64,000 nt of DNA from Polymorphum gilvum SL003B-26A1. Lineage in GTDB: Bacteria > Pseudomonadota > Alphaproteobacteria > Rhizobiales > Stappiaceae. Shown piece after piece: positions 41,544 to 50,548 of this stretch (position 1 is the first letter of the stretch; each line of letters opens with the position of its first letter). The translations under genes were made by a program, and so were the position numbers. The notes under the pieces were generated by a model that did no database searches, was not told the origin of the DNA, and was given only the letters and a program-made list of their open reading frames with translations. Location of the stretch: contig NC_015259.1 of assembly GCF_000192745.1 (NCBI RefSeq), positions 2,619,001 to 2,683,000 of the forward strand, written 5' to 3'.

Positions 41544-43924
41544 GCATCGATTTCGGCAATCCCGACCGTCCCAACAGCTACATCGGCCGCACCGTGCCGC
41601 GCCCCAACGCGCGCCGGCTGGTCGAGGGCCGCGGCCGCTACGTCGACGACATCGTGCTGCCGCGCATGCTGCATGTCGCCTTCGTGCGCAGCCCGCACGC
41701 CCATGCCCGCATCCTGTCGATCGACACCGAGGCCGCCAGGGCGGTGCCGGGCGTACGGCGGATCTTCACCGGCGCCGAGCTTGCCGCCCATTGCACGCCG
41801 TGGGTCGCCGTGCTGGCGCATCTCAAGGGCCTGAAGTCGGCGCCCCAGCACGCGATCGCGGTCGACCGGGCGACCTGGACCGGCGAGGCGGTGGCGGCGG
41901 TGGTCGCGGACAGCCGGGCGGCCGCCGAGGACGGCGCCGCCCTGGTCGAGGTCGGCTACGAGCCGCTGGCGGTGGTCACCGACATGCGCACGGCGCTCGA
42001 TCCCGACACGCCGCTGATCCATCCCGAGCTCGGCGACAACCTGACCTTCCGCCGGCTGCACGAGCAGGGCGACGTCGAGGCTGCCTTCGCCGGCGCGCAC
42101 AAGGTCGTCTCGGCGTCGTTCAAGACCGGCCGCCACACCGGCGTGTGCGTCGAGCCGCGCTCGATTCTGGCCGACTACAACCGCGCCGAGGATCAGCTCA
42201 CGGTCTATCATTCGACCCAGGCGCCGCACATGATGCAGACGGTCATCGCCAAGCATCTCGACCTGCCCGAGGGCCGGGTGCGCGTGGTGTGCGGCGACGT
42301 CGGCGGCTCCTACGGCATCAAGGTGCACGTCTATCCCGACGAGATGGCGACCGTCGCCATCTCCAAAGTCATGGGCCGCCCGGTGAAGTTCATTGCCGAC
42401 CGGCTGGAGAGCTTCGCCACCGACATCCACGCCCGAGACCACGAGATCGACGGCCGCATCGCTGTGGATGCCGACGGCCGCATCCTCGCCATCGACATCG
42501 ACGACTACACCGGCATCGGCCCCTATTCGGTCTATCCGCGCACCTCGGCGATCGAGGGCAACCAGGTCGTCAACCTGTGCGGCGGCCCCTACCATTTCGC
42601 CCACTATCGCGCCCGCACCACGGTGGTGCTGCAGAACAAGACGCCGACCTGCCAGTATCGCGCCGTCGGCCACCCGATCGCCGCCGCGGTGACCGAGGGC
42701 CTGGTCGACTTCGCCGCCGAGGCGCTCGGCCTCGACCCGGCCGAGATGCGCCGGCGCAACCTGATCGCCGACGACGCCTATCCCTACACCTCGCCGGCCA
42801 ACATGCGCTTCGAGGGCCTGTCGCACCAGGCCTCGCTCGCCAAGCTGCTGGAGATGATGGACTACGACGGGCTGCGCGCCGAACAGGCGCGGTTGCGCGC
42901 GCAAGGCATCCACCGCGGCATCGGCCTGGCGAGCTTCATCGAGCTGACCAATCCGAGCCCGTTCATGTACGGTATCGGCGGCGCGCGCATCTCGGCGCAG
43001 GACGGCTGCACCGTGCGCATGGACCCGGACGGCAGCGTCGTCGCCCTGTCGGGCGTGACCGAACAGGGCCAGGGCACGGAGGCGATGCTGGCGCAGGTGG
43101 TCGCCGAGGCGGTCGGCGTGCCGGTCACCCGCGTGCGGGTGATTACCGGCGACACGCAGGTCACCCCCTATGGCGGCGGCACCTGGGCCTCGCGCGGCGC
43201 CGGCATCGGCGGCGAGGCCGCGCTGCAGGCGGGCCTGGCCTTGAAGGACAGCATCCTGACCGTCGCCGGCGCCATGCTGCAATGTCCGCCGGACAGCCTC
43301 GACGTGGTCGAAGGCACAGTCATCGACCGCGCCGGCGGCGAGGCGCGAATGCCGCTGGAGGAACTCGGCCGGATCGTCTATTTCCGCGGCGACACCCTGC
43401 CCAAGGGCCTGCCGCGCGAGCTGGTGCAGACCCGCCATTTCATCACCTCGGACTACCCCTTCGCCTTCACCAACGGCGTCCAGGCGAGCTACCTGGAGGT
43501 CGACGTCGAGACCGGCTTCGTCAGGCTGCTGAAGCACTGGTGCGTGGAGGACTGCGGGCGGGTGATCAATCCGCAACTGGTAGACGAACAGATCCGCGGC
43601 GGCATCGTCCAGGGCCTCGGCGGCGCGCTCTACGAGGAATGCCTCTACGACGCCGACGGCCAGCTGCTCAACGCCAACATGGCCGACTACCTGGTGCCGA
43701 TGGCGGCCGAAATGCCGGACATGGCGATCGGGCACATCGAGACGCCAACGCGGGAATCGCTGCTCGGCGCCAAGGGCGCCGGCGAGGCCGGCACCGCCGG
43801 TGCGCCGGCCGCCGTCATGAACGCCATCAACGACGCGCTTCGCCCGTTCGGCGGGCGGGTCACCGAAATGCCCTTCACGCCGGCACGGATCCTGGCCGCG
43901 CTCGGCGTCGTGGGGAAGGCCTGA
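41540..43924 (+). CDS. Molybdenum hydroxylase large subunit (molybdopterin)
   Basis: 794 residues of the CoxL/xanthine dehydrogenase type. The catalytic Glu is E749 in 'KGAGEAGTAGAP', and the molybdopterin regions 'GDVGGSYGIK', 'EQGQGTEAMLAQ' and 'GTWASRGAGIGG' are present. The active-site loop reads 'CQYRAVGHPI' (C371), not the AYRCSFR of true CO dehydrogenase nor the AYRGAGR of form II, so CO is not the substrate. It should hydroxylate an aldehyde or N-heterocycle (nicotinate-, purine- or quinoline-like). The TRAP transporter following in the same direction may import it. Confidence 0.9.
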   Translation: MSIDFGNPDRPNSYIGRTVPRPNARRLVEGRGRYVDDIVLPRMLHVAFVRSPHAHARILSIDTEAARAVPGVRRIFTGAELAAHCTPWVAVLAHLKGLKSAPQHAIAVDRATWTGEAVAAVVADSRAAAEDGAALVEVGYEPLAVVTDMRTALDPDTPLIHPELGDNLTFRRLHEQGDVEAAFAGAHKVVSASFKTGRHTGVCVEPRSILADYNRAEDQLTVYHSTQAPHMMQTVIAKHLDLPEGRVRVVCGDVGGSYGIKVHVYPDEMATVAISKVMGRPVKFIADRLESFATDIHARDHEIDGRIAVDADGRILAIDIDDYTGIGPYSVYPRTSAIEGNQVVNLCGGPYHFAHYRARTTVVLQNKTPTCQYRAVGHPIAAAVTEGLVDFAAEALGLDPAEMRRRNLIADDAYPYTSPANMRFEGLSHQASLAKLLEMMDYDGLRAEQARLRAQGIHRGIGLASFIELTNPSPFMYGIGGARISAQDGCTVRMDPDGSVVALSGVTEQGQGTEAMLAQVVAEAVGVPVTRVRVITGDTQVTPYGGGTWASRGAGIGGEAALQAGLALKDSILTVAGAMLQCPPDSLDVVEGTVIDRAGGEARMPLEELGRIVYFRGDTLPKGLPRELVQTRHFITSDYPFAFTNGVQASYLEVDVETGFVRLLKHWCVEDCGRVINPQLVDEQIRGGIVQGLGGALYEECLYDADGQLLNANMADYLVPMAAEMPDMAIGHIETPTRESLLGAKGAGEAGTAGAPAAVMNAINDALRPFGGRVTEMPFTPARILAALGVVGKA

Positions 43925-43936
43925 GACAGGCCGATC

Positions 43937-43951
43937 GGCCCCGAAGGGGCC
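43937..43951. terminator. Short hairpin between the hydroxylase and TRAP genes
   Basis: GGCCCC-gaa-GGGGCC in the 46-base gap; no T-run. Possible partial terminator or RNA-processing site. Confidence 0.35.
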
Positions 43952-43970
43952 ACGCTCTGGGAGGAAAGAC

Positions 43971-45029
43971 ATGTATTTGAAGCATCTGTTCGTCGCGGCG
44001 GCCCTGGCCGGCACGACCCTCGCCGCCCCGGTCTCGGCGCAGCAGGCCATCACCGTCAACATCGGCTCCAGCCATCCGGAGGCCAACATCTGGGTGTGGG
44101 CGATGAAGAACGCCTTCCAGCCGGAGGTCGACCGGCTGCTGGCCCAGACCGGCGCCTACAAGATCAACTGGGTCGAGTCCTACGGCGGCACGCTCTACAA
44201 GTTCACCGACACCCGCGCCGCGGTGAAGGACGGCATCGTCGACGTCGGCATGGTCGGCACGGTGTGGGAAGGCGCCAGCATGCCGCTGCAGAACGTCACC
44301 TATTTCACGCCCTTCGCCACGTCGAACCACGAGTTGCTGATCGACATCTTCGACAAGCTGACCGACGAACTGCCGGAACTGCGCGACAGCTGGGCGGCTC
44401 AGAACATGGTGCACCTGTCGTCTCTGATCACCGACAGCTACGACATCTACGCCAATTTCGAGGTCAAGACGCTCGCCGACCTGCAGAACCGCAAGATCAA
44501 CGCGCCGGGTACTTCGGCCAACTGGCTGCGCGACACCGGGGCGACGCCGATCGACGGCGCGCTGACCACCTACTACACCAACATCCAGACCGGCGTGTCC
44601 GAGGGCGCGCTGTCCTTCGCCTCCGGCATCCTGCCGACCCGCGTCTACGAGGTCGCGCCGCACCTGACCCGCGTCGGTATCGGCGCGATGTATTTCGGCG
44701 GCATCGCGGTCAACAAGAGCTTCTTCGACAAGCTGCCGGAGGACGTGCAGACGGCGTTCCGCGCCGCCGGCAAGGAGACCTCCAAGCGCCACGGCGCCTA
44801 TGTGACGGAAAAGGCGACCAGCGCCATCACCGCCATGGAGGCGGCCGGGCTGAAGATCACCGAGCTGCCCGCCGAGGAGAAGCAGAAGTGGGTGAACAAC
44901 CTGCCGAACATCGTCGAGCCCTGGCTGCAGAGCGGCGGCGAGCCGGCCCGGACCGTGCTCAAGGCCTATTTCGCCGCCCTGCGCGCCAGCGGCATCGAGC
45001 CGCTGCGGGCCTGGGACGCCGGCCTTTGA
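43971..45029 (+). CDS. dctP: TRAP transporter substrate-binding protein (DctP)
   Basis: 352 residues with signal peptide (to about residue 24, 'AAPVSAQQ'). Same subfamily as the protein at 15644: 'YKINWVESYGGTLYK', 'YYTNIQTGVSEGALS', 'LPAEEKQKWV' and a final 'LRAWDAGL'. The gene follows the hydroxylase by 46 bases; strong ribosome site (gggagga). Confidence 0.92.
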   Translation: MYLKHLFVAAALAGTTLAAPVSAQQAITVNIGSSHPEANIWVWAMKNAFQPEVDRLLAQTGAYKINWVESYGGTLYKFTDTRAAVKDGIVDVGMVGTVWEGASMPLQNVTYFTPFATSNHELLIDIFDKLTDELPELRDSWAAQNMVHLSSLITDSYDIYANFEVKTLADLQNRKINAPGTSANWLRDTGATPIDGALTTYYTNIQTGVSEGALSFASGILPTRVYEVAPHLTRVGIGAMYFGGIAVNKSFFDKLPEDVQTAFRAAGKETSKRHGAYVTEKATSAITAMEAAGLKITELPAEEKQKWVNNLPNIVEPWLQSGGEPARTVLKAYFAALRASGIEPLRAWDAGL

Positions 45030-45047
45030 GCCTTTCCTGCACTCTTG

Positions 45048-45079
45048 CCCTTCCCGGACCCGGTCCGGGAAGGGTTTAA
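45048..45079 (+). terminator. Intrinsic terminator between dctP and dctQ
   Basis: Perfect 13-base inverted repeat CCCTTCCCGGACC/GGTCCGGGAAGGG around one base, then TTTAAT. Same position and likely function as the one at 36155. Confidence 0.8.
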
Positions 45080-45116
45080 TCGCAGCGCGGGCCGGCGCGA
45101 CGGGAGGGCGAGGACA

Positions 45117-45674
45117 GTGAGCGACGAGACCAACCTCGACAGCGTGGTGGACGCACCGCCCGCCCGGCGCGGTGGCGGCCCGTTCGCCCTTGCGGCGAAC
45201 GCTCTGGCCGCCATCGGCACCGTCTGGATCTTCCTGATGATGCTGGTCATCGTCGCAGACGTCGCCGGCCGCAACCTGTTCGATGCCCCGATCACCGGCG
45301 TGGCGGAGGTCTGCGCCCGCTCGGTCGTCGCCATCGTGTTCCTGCAAATCGCCTCGGCGGTGCTCGCCGGACGCATGACCCGCGCCGACTTCCTGATCCG
45401 CCCGGTCAGCCGCCGATTCCCGGGCCTGACGCGCGTCATGGAGGCGCTGTTCGCGCTTGCCGGCGTCGCCGTCTACGTCGCCATCCTCCTGGCCGCCTGG
45501 CCCGACACGGCCGAAGCCTGGCGCAGCGGCGAGTATTTCGGCGTCCAGGGCGTGTTCACCATCCCGACGCTGCCGTTCCGGGCGATCATCGTGATCGGCG
45601 CGGGCTTCGCCGCCCTCGCCTACCTGATCGCCGCCGCCGCCTCCCTCCTGCGCGACCGGACCCTGCCCGCATGA
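45117..45674 (+). CDS. dctQ: TRAP transporter small permease (DctQ)
   Basis: 185 residues, four membrane segments, signature 'DVAGRNLFDAPITGVAEVC'. GTG start at 45117 after gggagggcgagg; an ATG upstream lies in the terminator and was rejected. ATGA overlap with dctM. Confidence 0.9.
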   Translation: MSDETNLDSVVDAPPARRGGGPFALAANALAAIGTVWIFLMMLVIVADVAGRNLFDAPITGVAEVCARSVVAIVFLQIASAVLAGRMTRADFLIRPVSRRFPGLTRVMEALFALAGVAVYVAILLAAWPDTAEAWRSGEYFGVQGVFTIPTLPFRAIIVIGAGFAALAYLIAAAASLLRDRTLPA

Positions 45675-46999
45675 CCGCCCTCACCGTCGGTGCCCTGCTG
45701 ATCGCCGCGCTGGTGCTCCTCGTCCTGATCGGGATGGAGATCGCCGTCGCCCTGTTCGCCGTCGCCTTCGCCGGCGTGTGGATCATCCGCGACAACTTCG
45801 ACCTGGCCATGCGGCTGTTGTCGATCACCGCCTACAACGGCATCGCCGACTACCTGTTCGCGACCATCCCGCTGTTCGTGCTGATGGGGCTGCTGGTCAG
45901 CATCTCCAACGTCGGCCGAGACACGTTCGAGGTGGCCGAGCAGTTGCTGCGCCGCCTGGCCGGCGGCCTCGGCGTCGCGACCGTCGCCGCCAACACGGTG
46001 TTCGCCGCCGTCACCGGCGTGTCGATCGCCTCGGCCGCCGTATTCACCCGCGTCGCGGTGCCCGAAATGCGCCGCCACGGCTACCGCGCCGGCTTCGCGG
46101 CCGGCACGGTGGCAGGCAGCTCGGTGCTCGGCATGCTGATCCCGCCGAGCCTGCTGCTGATCATCTACGGCGTGCTGGCCGAGGTCTCGATCGGCCAGAT
46201 GTTCGTCGCCGGCGTCATTCCCGGCCTGATCCTCGCCTTCGGCTTCGTGACCATGATCGTGCTGATGGCCCGCCTGCGGCCCGGCTTCGTGTTCGACCAG
46301 GCGGGGCGCGCCGAGAGTGCGCCGGCCGCTGCGGATATCCCGGCGCTCGGCACGCGCGAGATCGCGGTCAAGCTGGTGCCGATCCTGCTCCTGGTCGCGC
46401 TCGTGCTCGGCGGTCTCTACAGCGGCTTCTTCACGCCGACGGAGGCCGGCGGCGTCGGCGCTTTCGGCGCCTTCCTGATCGCGCTCGCGCGACGCAAGCT
46501 CGACCGCAACCGGATCTGGGAAGTGCTGCGCCAGACCGGGACCGTCTCGGTTGCCATCCTGATCCTGCTGATCGCGGCCGGCTTCTACAGCCGCATGCTG
46601 TCGGTCGCCGGCATCCCCAACGCCATCGGCGATCTGGTGCGCATGGGCGGCATCGGCCCCTATGGCTTCCTGCTGCTCTATGCGGTGTTGCTGCTGCTGC
46701 TCGGCATGATCCTCGACAGCAGCTCGATCCTGCTGATCATGGTGCCGATCGCGGCGCCGATCGCCCAGTCGATGGGCTTCGACCTGATCCATTTCGGCAT
46801 CGTCACGGTGATTGCAGTCGAGATCGGCCTACTGACGCCGCCGTTCGGCATCTCGGTGTTCACCGTGCACAACACGCTGGCCGACCGCAACGTCGGCGTC
46901 GAGCAGGTGTTCCTCGGCACCGCGCCGTTCATCCTGGTGATGCTGGCGGCGCTTTTGGCGATCGCCCTGTTTCCCGCGCTGACACTCGCGCTGTTGTGA
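45671..46999 (+). CDS. dctM: TRAP transporter large permease (DctM)
   Basis: 442 residues, about 12 membrane segments, with 'IPLFVLMGLLVSISNVGRDTFEV', 'GSSVLGMLIPPSLLLIIYGVLAE' and 'LLTPPFGISVFTVHNTLA' (key parts shared almost word for word with the permease at 17323). The two TRAP systems are therefore paralogues. It ends 40 bases from the convergent quiC-like gene. Confidence 0.92.
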   Translation: MTALTVGALLIAALVLLVLIGMEIAVALFAVAFAGVWIIRDNFDLAMRLLSITAYNGIADYLFATIPLFVLMGLLVSISNVGRDTFEVAEQLLRRLAGGLGVATVAANTVFAAVTGVSIASAAVFTRVAVPEMRRHGYRAGFAAGTVAGSSVLGMLIPPSLLLIIYGVLAEVSIGQMFVAGVIPGLILAFGFVTMIVLMARLRPGFVFDQAGRAESAPAAADIPALGTREIAVKLVPILLLVALVLGGLYSGFFTPTEAGGVGAFGAFLIALARRKLDRNRIWEVLRQTGTVSVAILILLIAAGFYSRMLSVAGIPNAIGDLVRMGGIGPYGFLLLYAVLLLLLGMILDSSSILLIMVPIAAPIAQSMGFDLIHFGIVTVIAVEIGLLTPPFGISVFTVHNTLADRNVGVEQVFLGTAPFILVMLAALLAIALFPALTLALL

Positions 47000-47039
47000 G
47001 CCGACGCCGCCGCGCGCCGGCGGCCCCCATCCCGGCGCC

Positions 47040-48956
47040 TCACGCCCTCGGCATGCCGCTCGGCCGCATGATGCGCTTCTGTGCGGCGATGCGGAACGGC
47101 GCGTTGGCGGCACCATAGCCGCGGTAGCCGCCGCGCCGTTCGACGATCTCGAAGAAGAAGCCCTCGCCATAGGGACGGCTGTAGAGCTGGAAATACTCGC
47201 CGTGCTCATCGCGGTCATAGAGGATGCAGGCCGCGCGCAGGCGCTGCAGAAGGTCGCCGTCAAGGGCGAAGCGGGCGTCGAGGTCGTCGTAGTAGTTGGG
47301 CGAGATCGGCAGCGGGTCGAAGCCGTTCGTTGCCAGTGCGGCTGCGGCGGCGAAGATGTCGCGGCAGGAAAAGGCGACGTGCTGCACCGCCGAACCGAAG
47401 CTTTCGGCGATGAAATGGCCGGCGAGCGTGCGCCGGTTCTCCGCCCCGTTGAGGGTCAGCCGCAGCGTGCCCTCGGCGTTCTCGATCGCCTGGCTGCGCA
47501 CGACGCCGGCCGGGTCGATGACGTCGACCATCGGCAGCTTCCGCGTCTCGAAGATCGCCGTGTAGAACAGCAGCCAGGTCAGCATCTCCTCGTAGTTCAT
47601 GGTCTGGGCGAGATGGTCGATGCGTTCCAGCCCGGCCTCCGCCGCCGCGCCCGTCTCGGTGCCCGTATCGGCGAGCGCATCGGCGAGCGGCTCGAACTCG
47701 ATCTCCCACACGCGGGCGAGGTCACCGGCATCGTCGACGACATGGATCAGCCCGCCGCCGACGCCGCGGATCGCCGGGATCTCCAGTTCGCCGGGTCCGA
47801 TCGGCTGGCCGAACGGCTGCGCGTCGAGCGCGGTGGCGCGCGCGACCGTCGCCCTGGCATCCTCGACCCTTATGCCGATGTCGCACACCGAGGTGCCGTG
47901 CAGCACGTAGGCGGAATGGGCGAAGCCTTCGCGCTCGGTGTTGACGACAATGTTGATGCCGCCCTGGCGCCAGAGCGTGACGTCCTTGGCGATGTGGCGG
48001 CCGGCCTTGCGGAAACCGAGGGTCGACAGCAGGGCGCCGAGCGTCTCGGCCTCGTCCTCGTCGGCGGTGAATTCGACGAATTCGACGCCGAGGGCCCGCG
48101 CGCGCGCCGGCATGGCCGGCACCTCGATGCGGATGTCCGGCTCCTGGCGGCGCACAACGTCCATCAGGTTGAGCAGCGAGCGGTGGCCGTCCAGCGCGAT
48201 CGACCGCGGGCTGCCGCCGCGGAACTGGTCGTTGAAGATCTCCAGCGACAGCGGCCCGGCGTAGCCGGTGGCGGCGACGGCGCGCATGAAGTCGGTGACC
48301 GGCAGGTCGCCCTCGCCCGGCATGGTGCGGAAGTGGCGCGACCAGTAGAGCAGGTCCATCTCGATCATCGGCGCGTCGGCGAGCTGGACGAAGAAGATCC
48401 GCTCGCCGGGAATGGCGCGGATGGACTGCGGGTCGAGCCGGCGCGCCAAGGTGTGGAAGCTGTCGAGGATCAGGCCGACATTGGGATGGCCGGCGCGCCG
48501 GACGATCTCCCAGGCGTCGCGGTGGTCGCTGACGTGCCGGCCCCAGGCCAGCGCCTCGTAGCCGATGCGCAAGCCGCGCCGCGCCGCACGCTCGCCGAGG
48601 GCGCGCAGATCCTCCGCCGCCCGGTCGATGCCGCCGAGCGCCAGCGGCGAGACGTTGGAGCAGACCAGCACCAGGTCGGTACCGAGCTCCTGCATCAGGT
48701 CGAATTTGCGCTCGGCGCGGTCGAAGGCGCGCGCGCGCTGCGGCTCGGGCAGGCCCTCGAAATCGCGGAACGGCTGGAACAGCATGACCTCCAGGCCATG
48801 GTCGCGCACCATCGCGCCGACCTGGCGCGGCGGCCGGTCGTAGGCGAGGAAGTCGGCCTCGAAGATCTCCACGCCGTCGAAGCCGGCGGCGGCGATGGCG
48901 GCCAGCTTCTCCCTCAGGTCGCCGGAGATCGACACGGTTGCGATCGCGGTCTTCAT
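47040..48956 (-). CDS. quiC: Two-domain 3-dehydroshikimate dehydratase (QuiC-type)
   Basis: 638 residues. Domain 1 (about 1-270) is an AP-endonuclease-2-like TIM barrel with metal ligands in 'IGYEALAWG', 'LILDSFHTL', 'FVQLADAP' and 'SLEIFND'. Domain 2 (about 290-620) is a VOC/4-hydroxyphenylpyruvate dioxygenase-like half with 'ERIDHLAQTM', 'VQHVAFSC' and 'FFFEIVERRGGYRGYG'. This fusion is the known QuiC1 form in Pseudomonas, where only the barrel is needed to dehydrate 3-dehydroshikimate to protocatechuate. Preceded by its own 140-base promoter region and the LysR gene. No protocatechuate dioxygenase is in the window. Confidence 0.88.
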   Translation of the reverse strand: MKTAIATVSISGDLREKLAAIAAAGFDGVEIFEADFLAYDRPPRQVGAMVRDHGLEVMLFQPFRDFEGLPEPQRARAFDRAERKFDLMQELGTDLVLVCSNVSPLALGGIDRAAEDLRALGERAARRGLRIGYEALAWGRHVSDHRDAWEIVRRAGHPNVGLILDSFHTLARRLDPQSIRAIPGERIFFVQLADAPMIEMDLLYWSRHFRTMPGEGDLPVTDFMRAVAATGYAGPLSLEIFNDQFRGGSPRSIALDGHRSLLNLMDVVRRQEPDIRIEVPAMPARARALGVEFVEFTADEDEAETLGALLSTLGFRKAGRHIAKDVTLWRQGGINIVVNTEREGFAHSAYVLHGTSVCDIGIRVEDARATVARATALDAQPFGQPIGPGELEIPAIRGVGGGLIHVVDDAGDLARVWEIEFEPLADALADTGTETGAAAEAGLERIDHLAQTMNYEEMLTWLLFYTAIFETRKLPMVDVIDPAGVVRSQAIENAEGTLRLTLNGAENRRTLAGHFIAESFGSAVQHVAFSCRDIFAAAAALATNGFDPLPISPNYYDDLDARFALDGDLLQRLRAACILYDRDEHGEYFQLYSRPYGEGFFFEIVERRGGYRGYGAANAPFRIAAQKRIMRPSGMPRA

Positions 48957-49055
48957 GGCTGCGGCCCCTCTCCCGAAACGATCCGGATCGGCCGGCCGTC
49001 GCGGCGGCCCGGCGGGGCCCGCGGGCCGGATCGACGCCACTGTCGCCGGCTTGCT

Positions 49056-49106
49056 GAAATAACGCAAATACCGATTATTCTCTATTCTATAACTTCGCGT
49101 TATTTC
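49056..49106. promoter_or_regulatory. Long inverted repeat before quiC, probable LysR target
   Basis: GAAATAACGC (49056-49065) and GCGTTATTTC (49097-49106) are exact complements, 31 bases apart, with AT-rich DNA between that could hold the quiC promoter. The right arm overlaps the end of the LysR gene. Confidence 0.6.
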
Positions 49107-50020
49107 CCAGCTTCCGTCTGCATCATCTCCCGACGCAGGCAGTCGATGAAGGCGGACGAGAAGCCGGACGGCTCGATGTCGTTGCGGATGGCGACATAGG
49201 TCTGGAACGGCGTCGGCTCGTCGATCGGCAGCACGACCAGACCGTCGCTGTCGTCCTGAAGGTCCTGGGTGGTGAAGCTGTCCAGCACGGCGATGCCGAG
49301 GTTCTGGCGCACCAGCCCGATCACCGTGACGCCGAAGCGGGCGCGGATGACGATGTCGTAGGCGAGCCCCCGGCTGTCCAGCAAGCCGGCGAGGATGCCG
49401 CCGTAGGGATCCTTGGGATCGATGCCGATCAGCGGGTAGCGGGCGATGTCCGCGGCGCTGACCGCAGCCTGCGCCGCGATCGGGTGGTCCTTGTGGGCGA
49501 GGCAGACCAACTCGCCGCGCGCCAGCGGCAGGAAGGCGATTGAGGGATGGTCGAAGCGGTAGCTCATGCACACGAGCTCGCCCTTGCGCAGCATCAGGAA
49601 GTCGACCGCCTCCTCGACCTTGAGCAGCTCGATGTTGACCCGGATGTCGGGAAAGCGCGCCTTCAGGCGCGTGATGGCGCGCGGCACCATCGCCTGGGCG
49701 ATGCTCGGCACCGAGCCGAGCGACAGCTCGACGTCCTGGCCGCGCCGGAACTGCTCGACCGTGTGGTTGAGGTTCTCCAGGCCGCGGTAGACCTCCTGCA
49801 CCTGGGCGAAGATGTCCTTGGCTTCGGGCGCGGGCACCAGCCGCCCGGCCTGGCGGACGAACAGGTTGATGCCGAGCCCCGCCTCCATGTGCTTGAGCAT
49901 GCGGCTGACGCCGGGTTGGGCGACGCCGAGGAAGCGCGCCGCGCCGGTGATCGAGCCGGTGATCATGATCGCGCGCAGGATCTCGATCTGGCGCAGGGTG
50001 AGCGTGAACTTGGTCAGCAT
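49100..50020 (-). CDS. LysR-family regulator
   Basis: 306 residues: N-terminal helix-turn-helix ('LRQIEILRAIMITGSITGAARFLGVAQPGVSRMLKHME' region, key 'ARFLGVAQPGVSRMLKHME') and a periplasmic-binding-like effector domain with 'DVELSLGSVPSIAQAMVP'. It lies upstream of and in the same direction as the dehydratase gene, so it may activate quinate or shikimate breakdown; the effector is not known. Confidence 0.88.
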   Translation of the reverse strand: MLTKFTLTLRQIEILRAIMITGSITGAARFLGVAQPGVSRMLKHMEAGLGINLFVRQAGRLVPAPEAKDIFAQVQEVYRGLENLNHTVEQFRRGQDVELSLGSVPSIAQAMVPRAITRLKARFPDIRVNIELLKVEEAVDFLMLRKGELVCMSYRFDHPSIAFLPLARGELVCLAHKDHPIAAQAAVSAADIARYPLIGIDPKDPYGGILAGLLDSRGLAYDIVIRARFGVTVIGLVRQNLGIAVLDSFTTQDLQDDSDGLVVLPIDEPTPFQTYVAIRNDIEPSGFSSAFIDCLRREMMQTEAGK

Positions 50021-50073
50021 GGCGCCAGCCTACACCGGGTCGCGGCCGCGTGTCCTCCCGGGCGACGGCGCGC

Positions 50074-50490
50074 CTATATCAGCGACATGACGAACAGGTA
50101 GAGCAGGATGAACAGCGGCGGCACGCCGAGATAGGCGTCGCCGAACAGGAACAGCTTGAGGAAGAAGAACAGGAAGGCGCCGTAGAGCGAGACGGCGAAG
50201 GGCAGCAGGAAGCCCGGCGTGATCGGCGCGACCAGGGCCAGCAGCGGGTCGGTCAGCTTGCGCAGCACCACGAAGAACGTGATGTTGCGGTCCGCTCCGA
50301 CGACGAACTCCAGCACCCCGCGCGAGAACAGGAAGGCGGCCAGCGCGGTCAGCGCATAGGTGCCGCCGAGATAGACCGCCACCGTGCCGGGCGCACCGCC
50401 CAGGATGAAGGTCACGACCGCAAGCAGGTAGGTCGCGGCAAGAAGGAGGAGGCCGCTGAGGGCAGACGCCTGGTGCATCGTTGGATCCAT
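50074..50490 (-). CDS. Uncharacterised membrane protein
   Basis: 138 residues with about four hydrophobic segments (9-30, 38-60, 78-96, 112-136). No motif I recognise beyond 'FVVLRKLTDPLLALVAPITPGF', which resembles YggT-like proteins, so it may belong near that group. Start uncertain between two in-frame ATGs (50490, 50478). It follows the symporter gene on the same strand after a terminator, so it is probably transcribed separately or by read-through. Confidence 0.6.
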   Translation of the reverse strand: MDPTMHQASALSGLLLLAATYLLAVVTFILGGAPGTVAVYLGGTYALTALAAFLFSRGVLEFVVGADRNITFFVVLRKLTDPLLALVAPITPGFLLPFAVSLYGAFLFFFLKLFLFGDAYLGVPPLFILLYLFVMSLI

Positions 50491-50494
50491 CCGT

Positions 50495-50528
50495 CACAAA
50501 AGAAACGCAGGGCCCGGAGGCCCTGCGT
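50495..50528 (-). terminator. Terminator after the symporter gene
   Basis: ACGCAGGGCC-loop-GGCCCTGCGT, perfect 10-base stem, followed on the minus strand by ttcttttgt. Ends the small-subunit/symporter operon. Confidence 0.85.
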
Positions 50529-50548
50529 CGTCGCTTATAGGTCGATCG

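Noticed and set aside
41540-43924. Aerobic CO dehydrogenase (CoxL)
   Set aside because: No AYRCSFR loop; the active-site segment is CQYRAVGHPI, so CO oxidation is not supported.
41474-44089. Very long open frame on the strand opposite the molybdenum hydroxylase large subunit
   Set aside because: It mirrors codon positions of a gene with clear active-site motifs; its translation is low-complexity and lacks any domain. Such mirror frames occur across this high-GC window.
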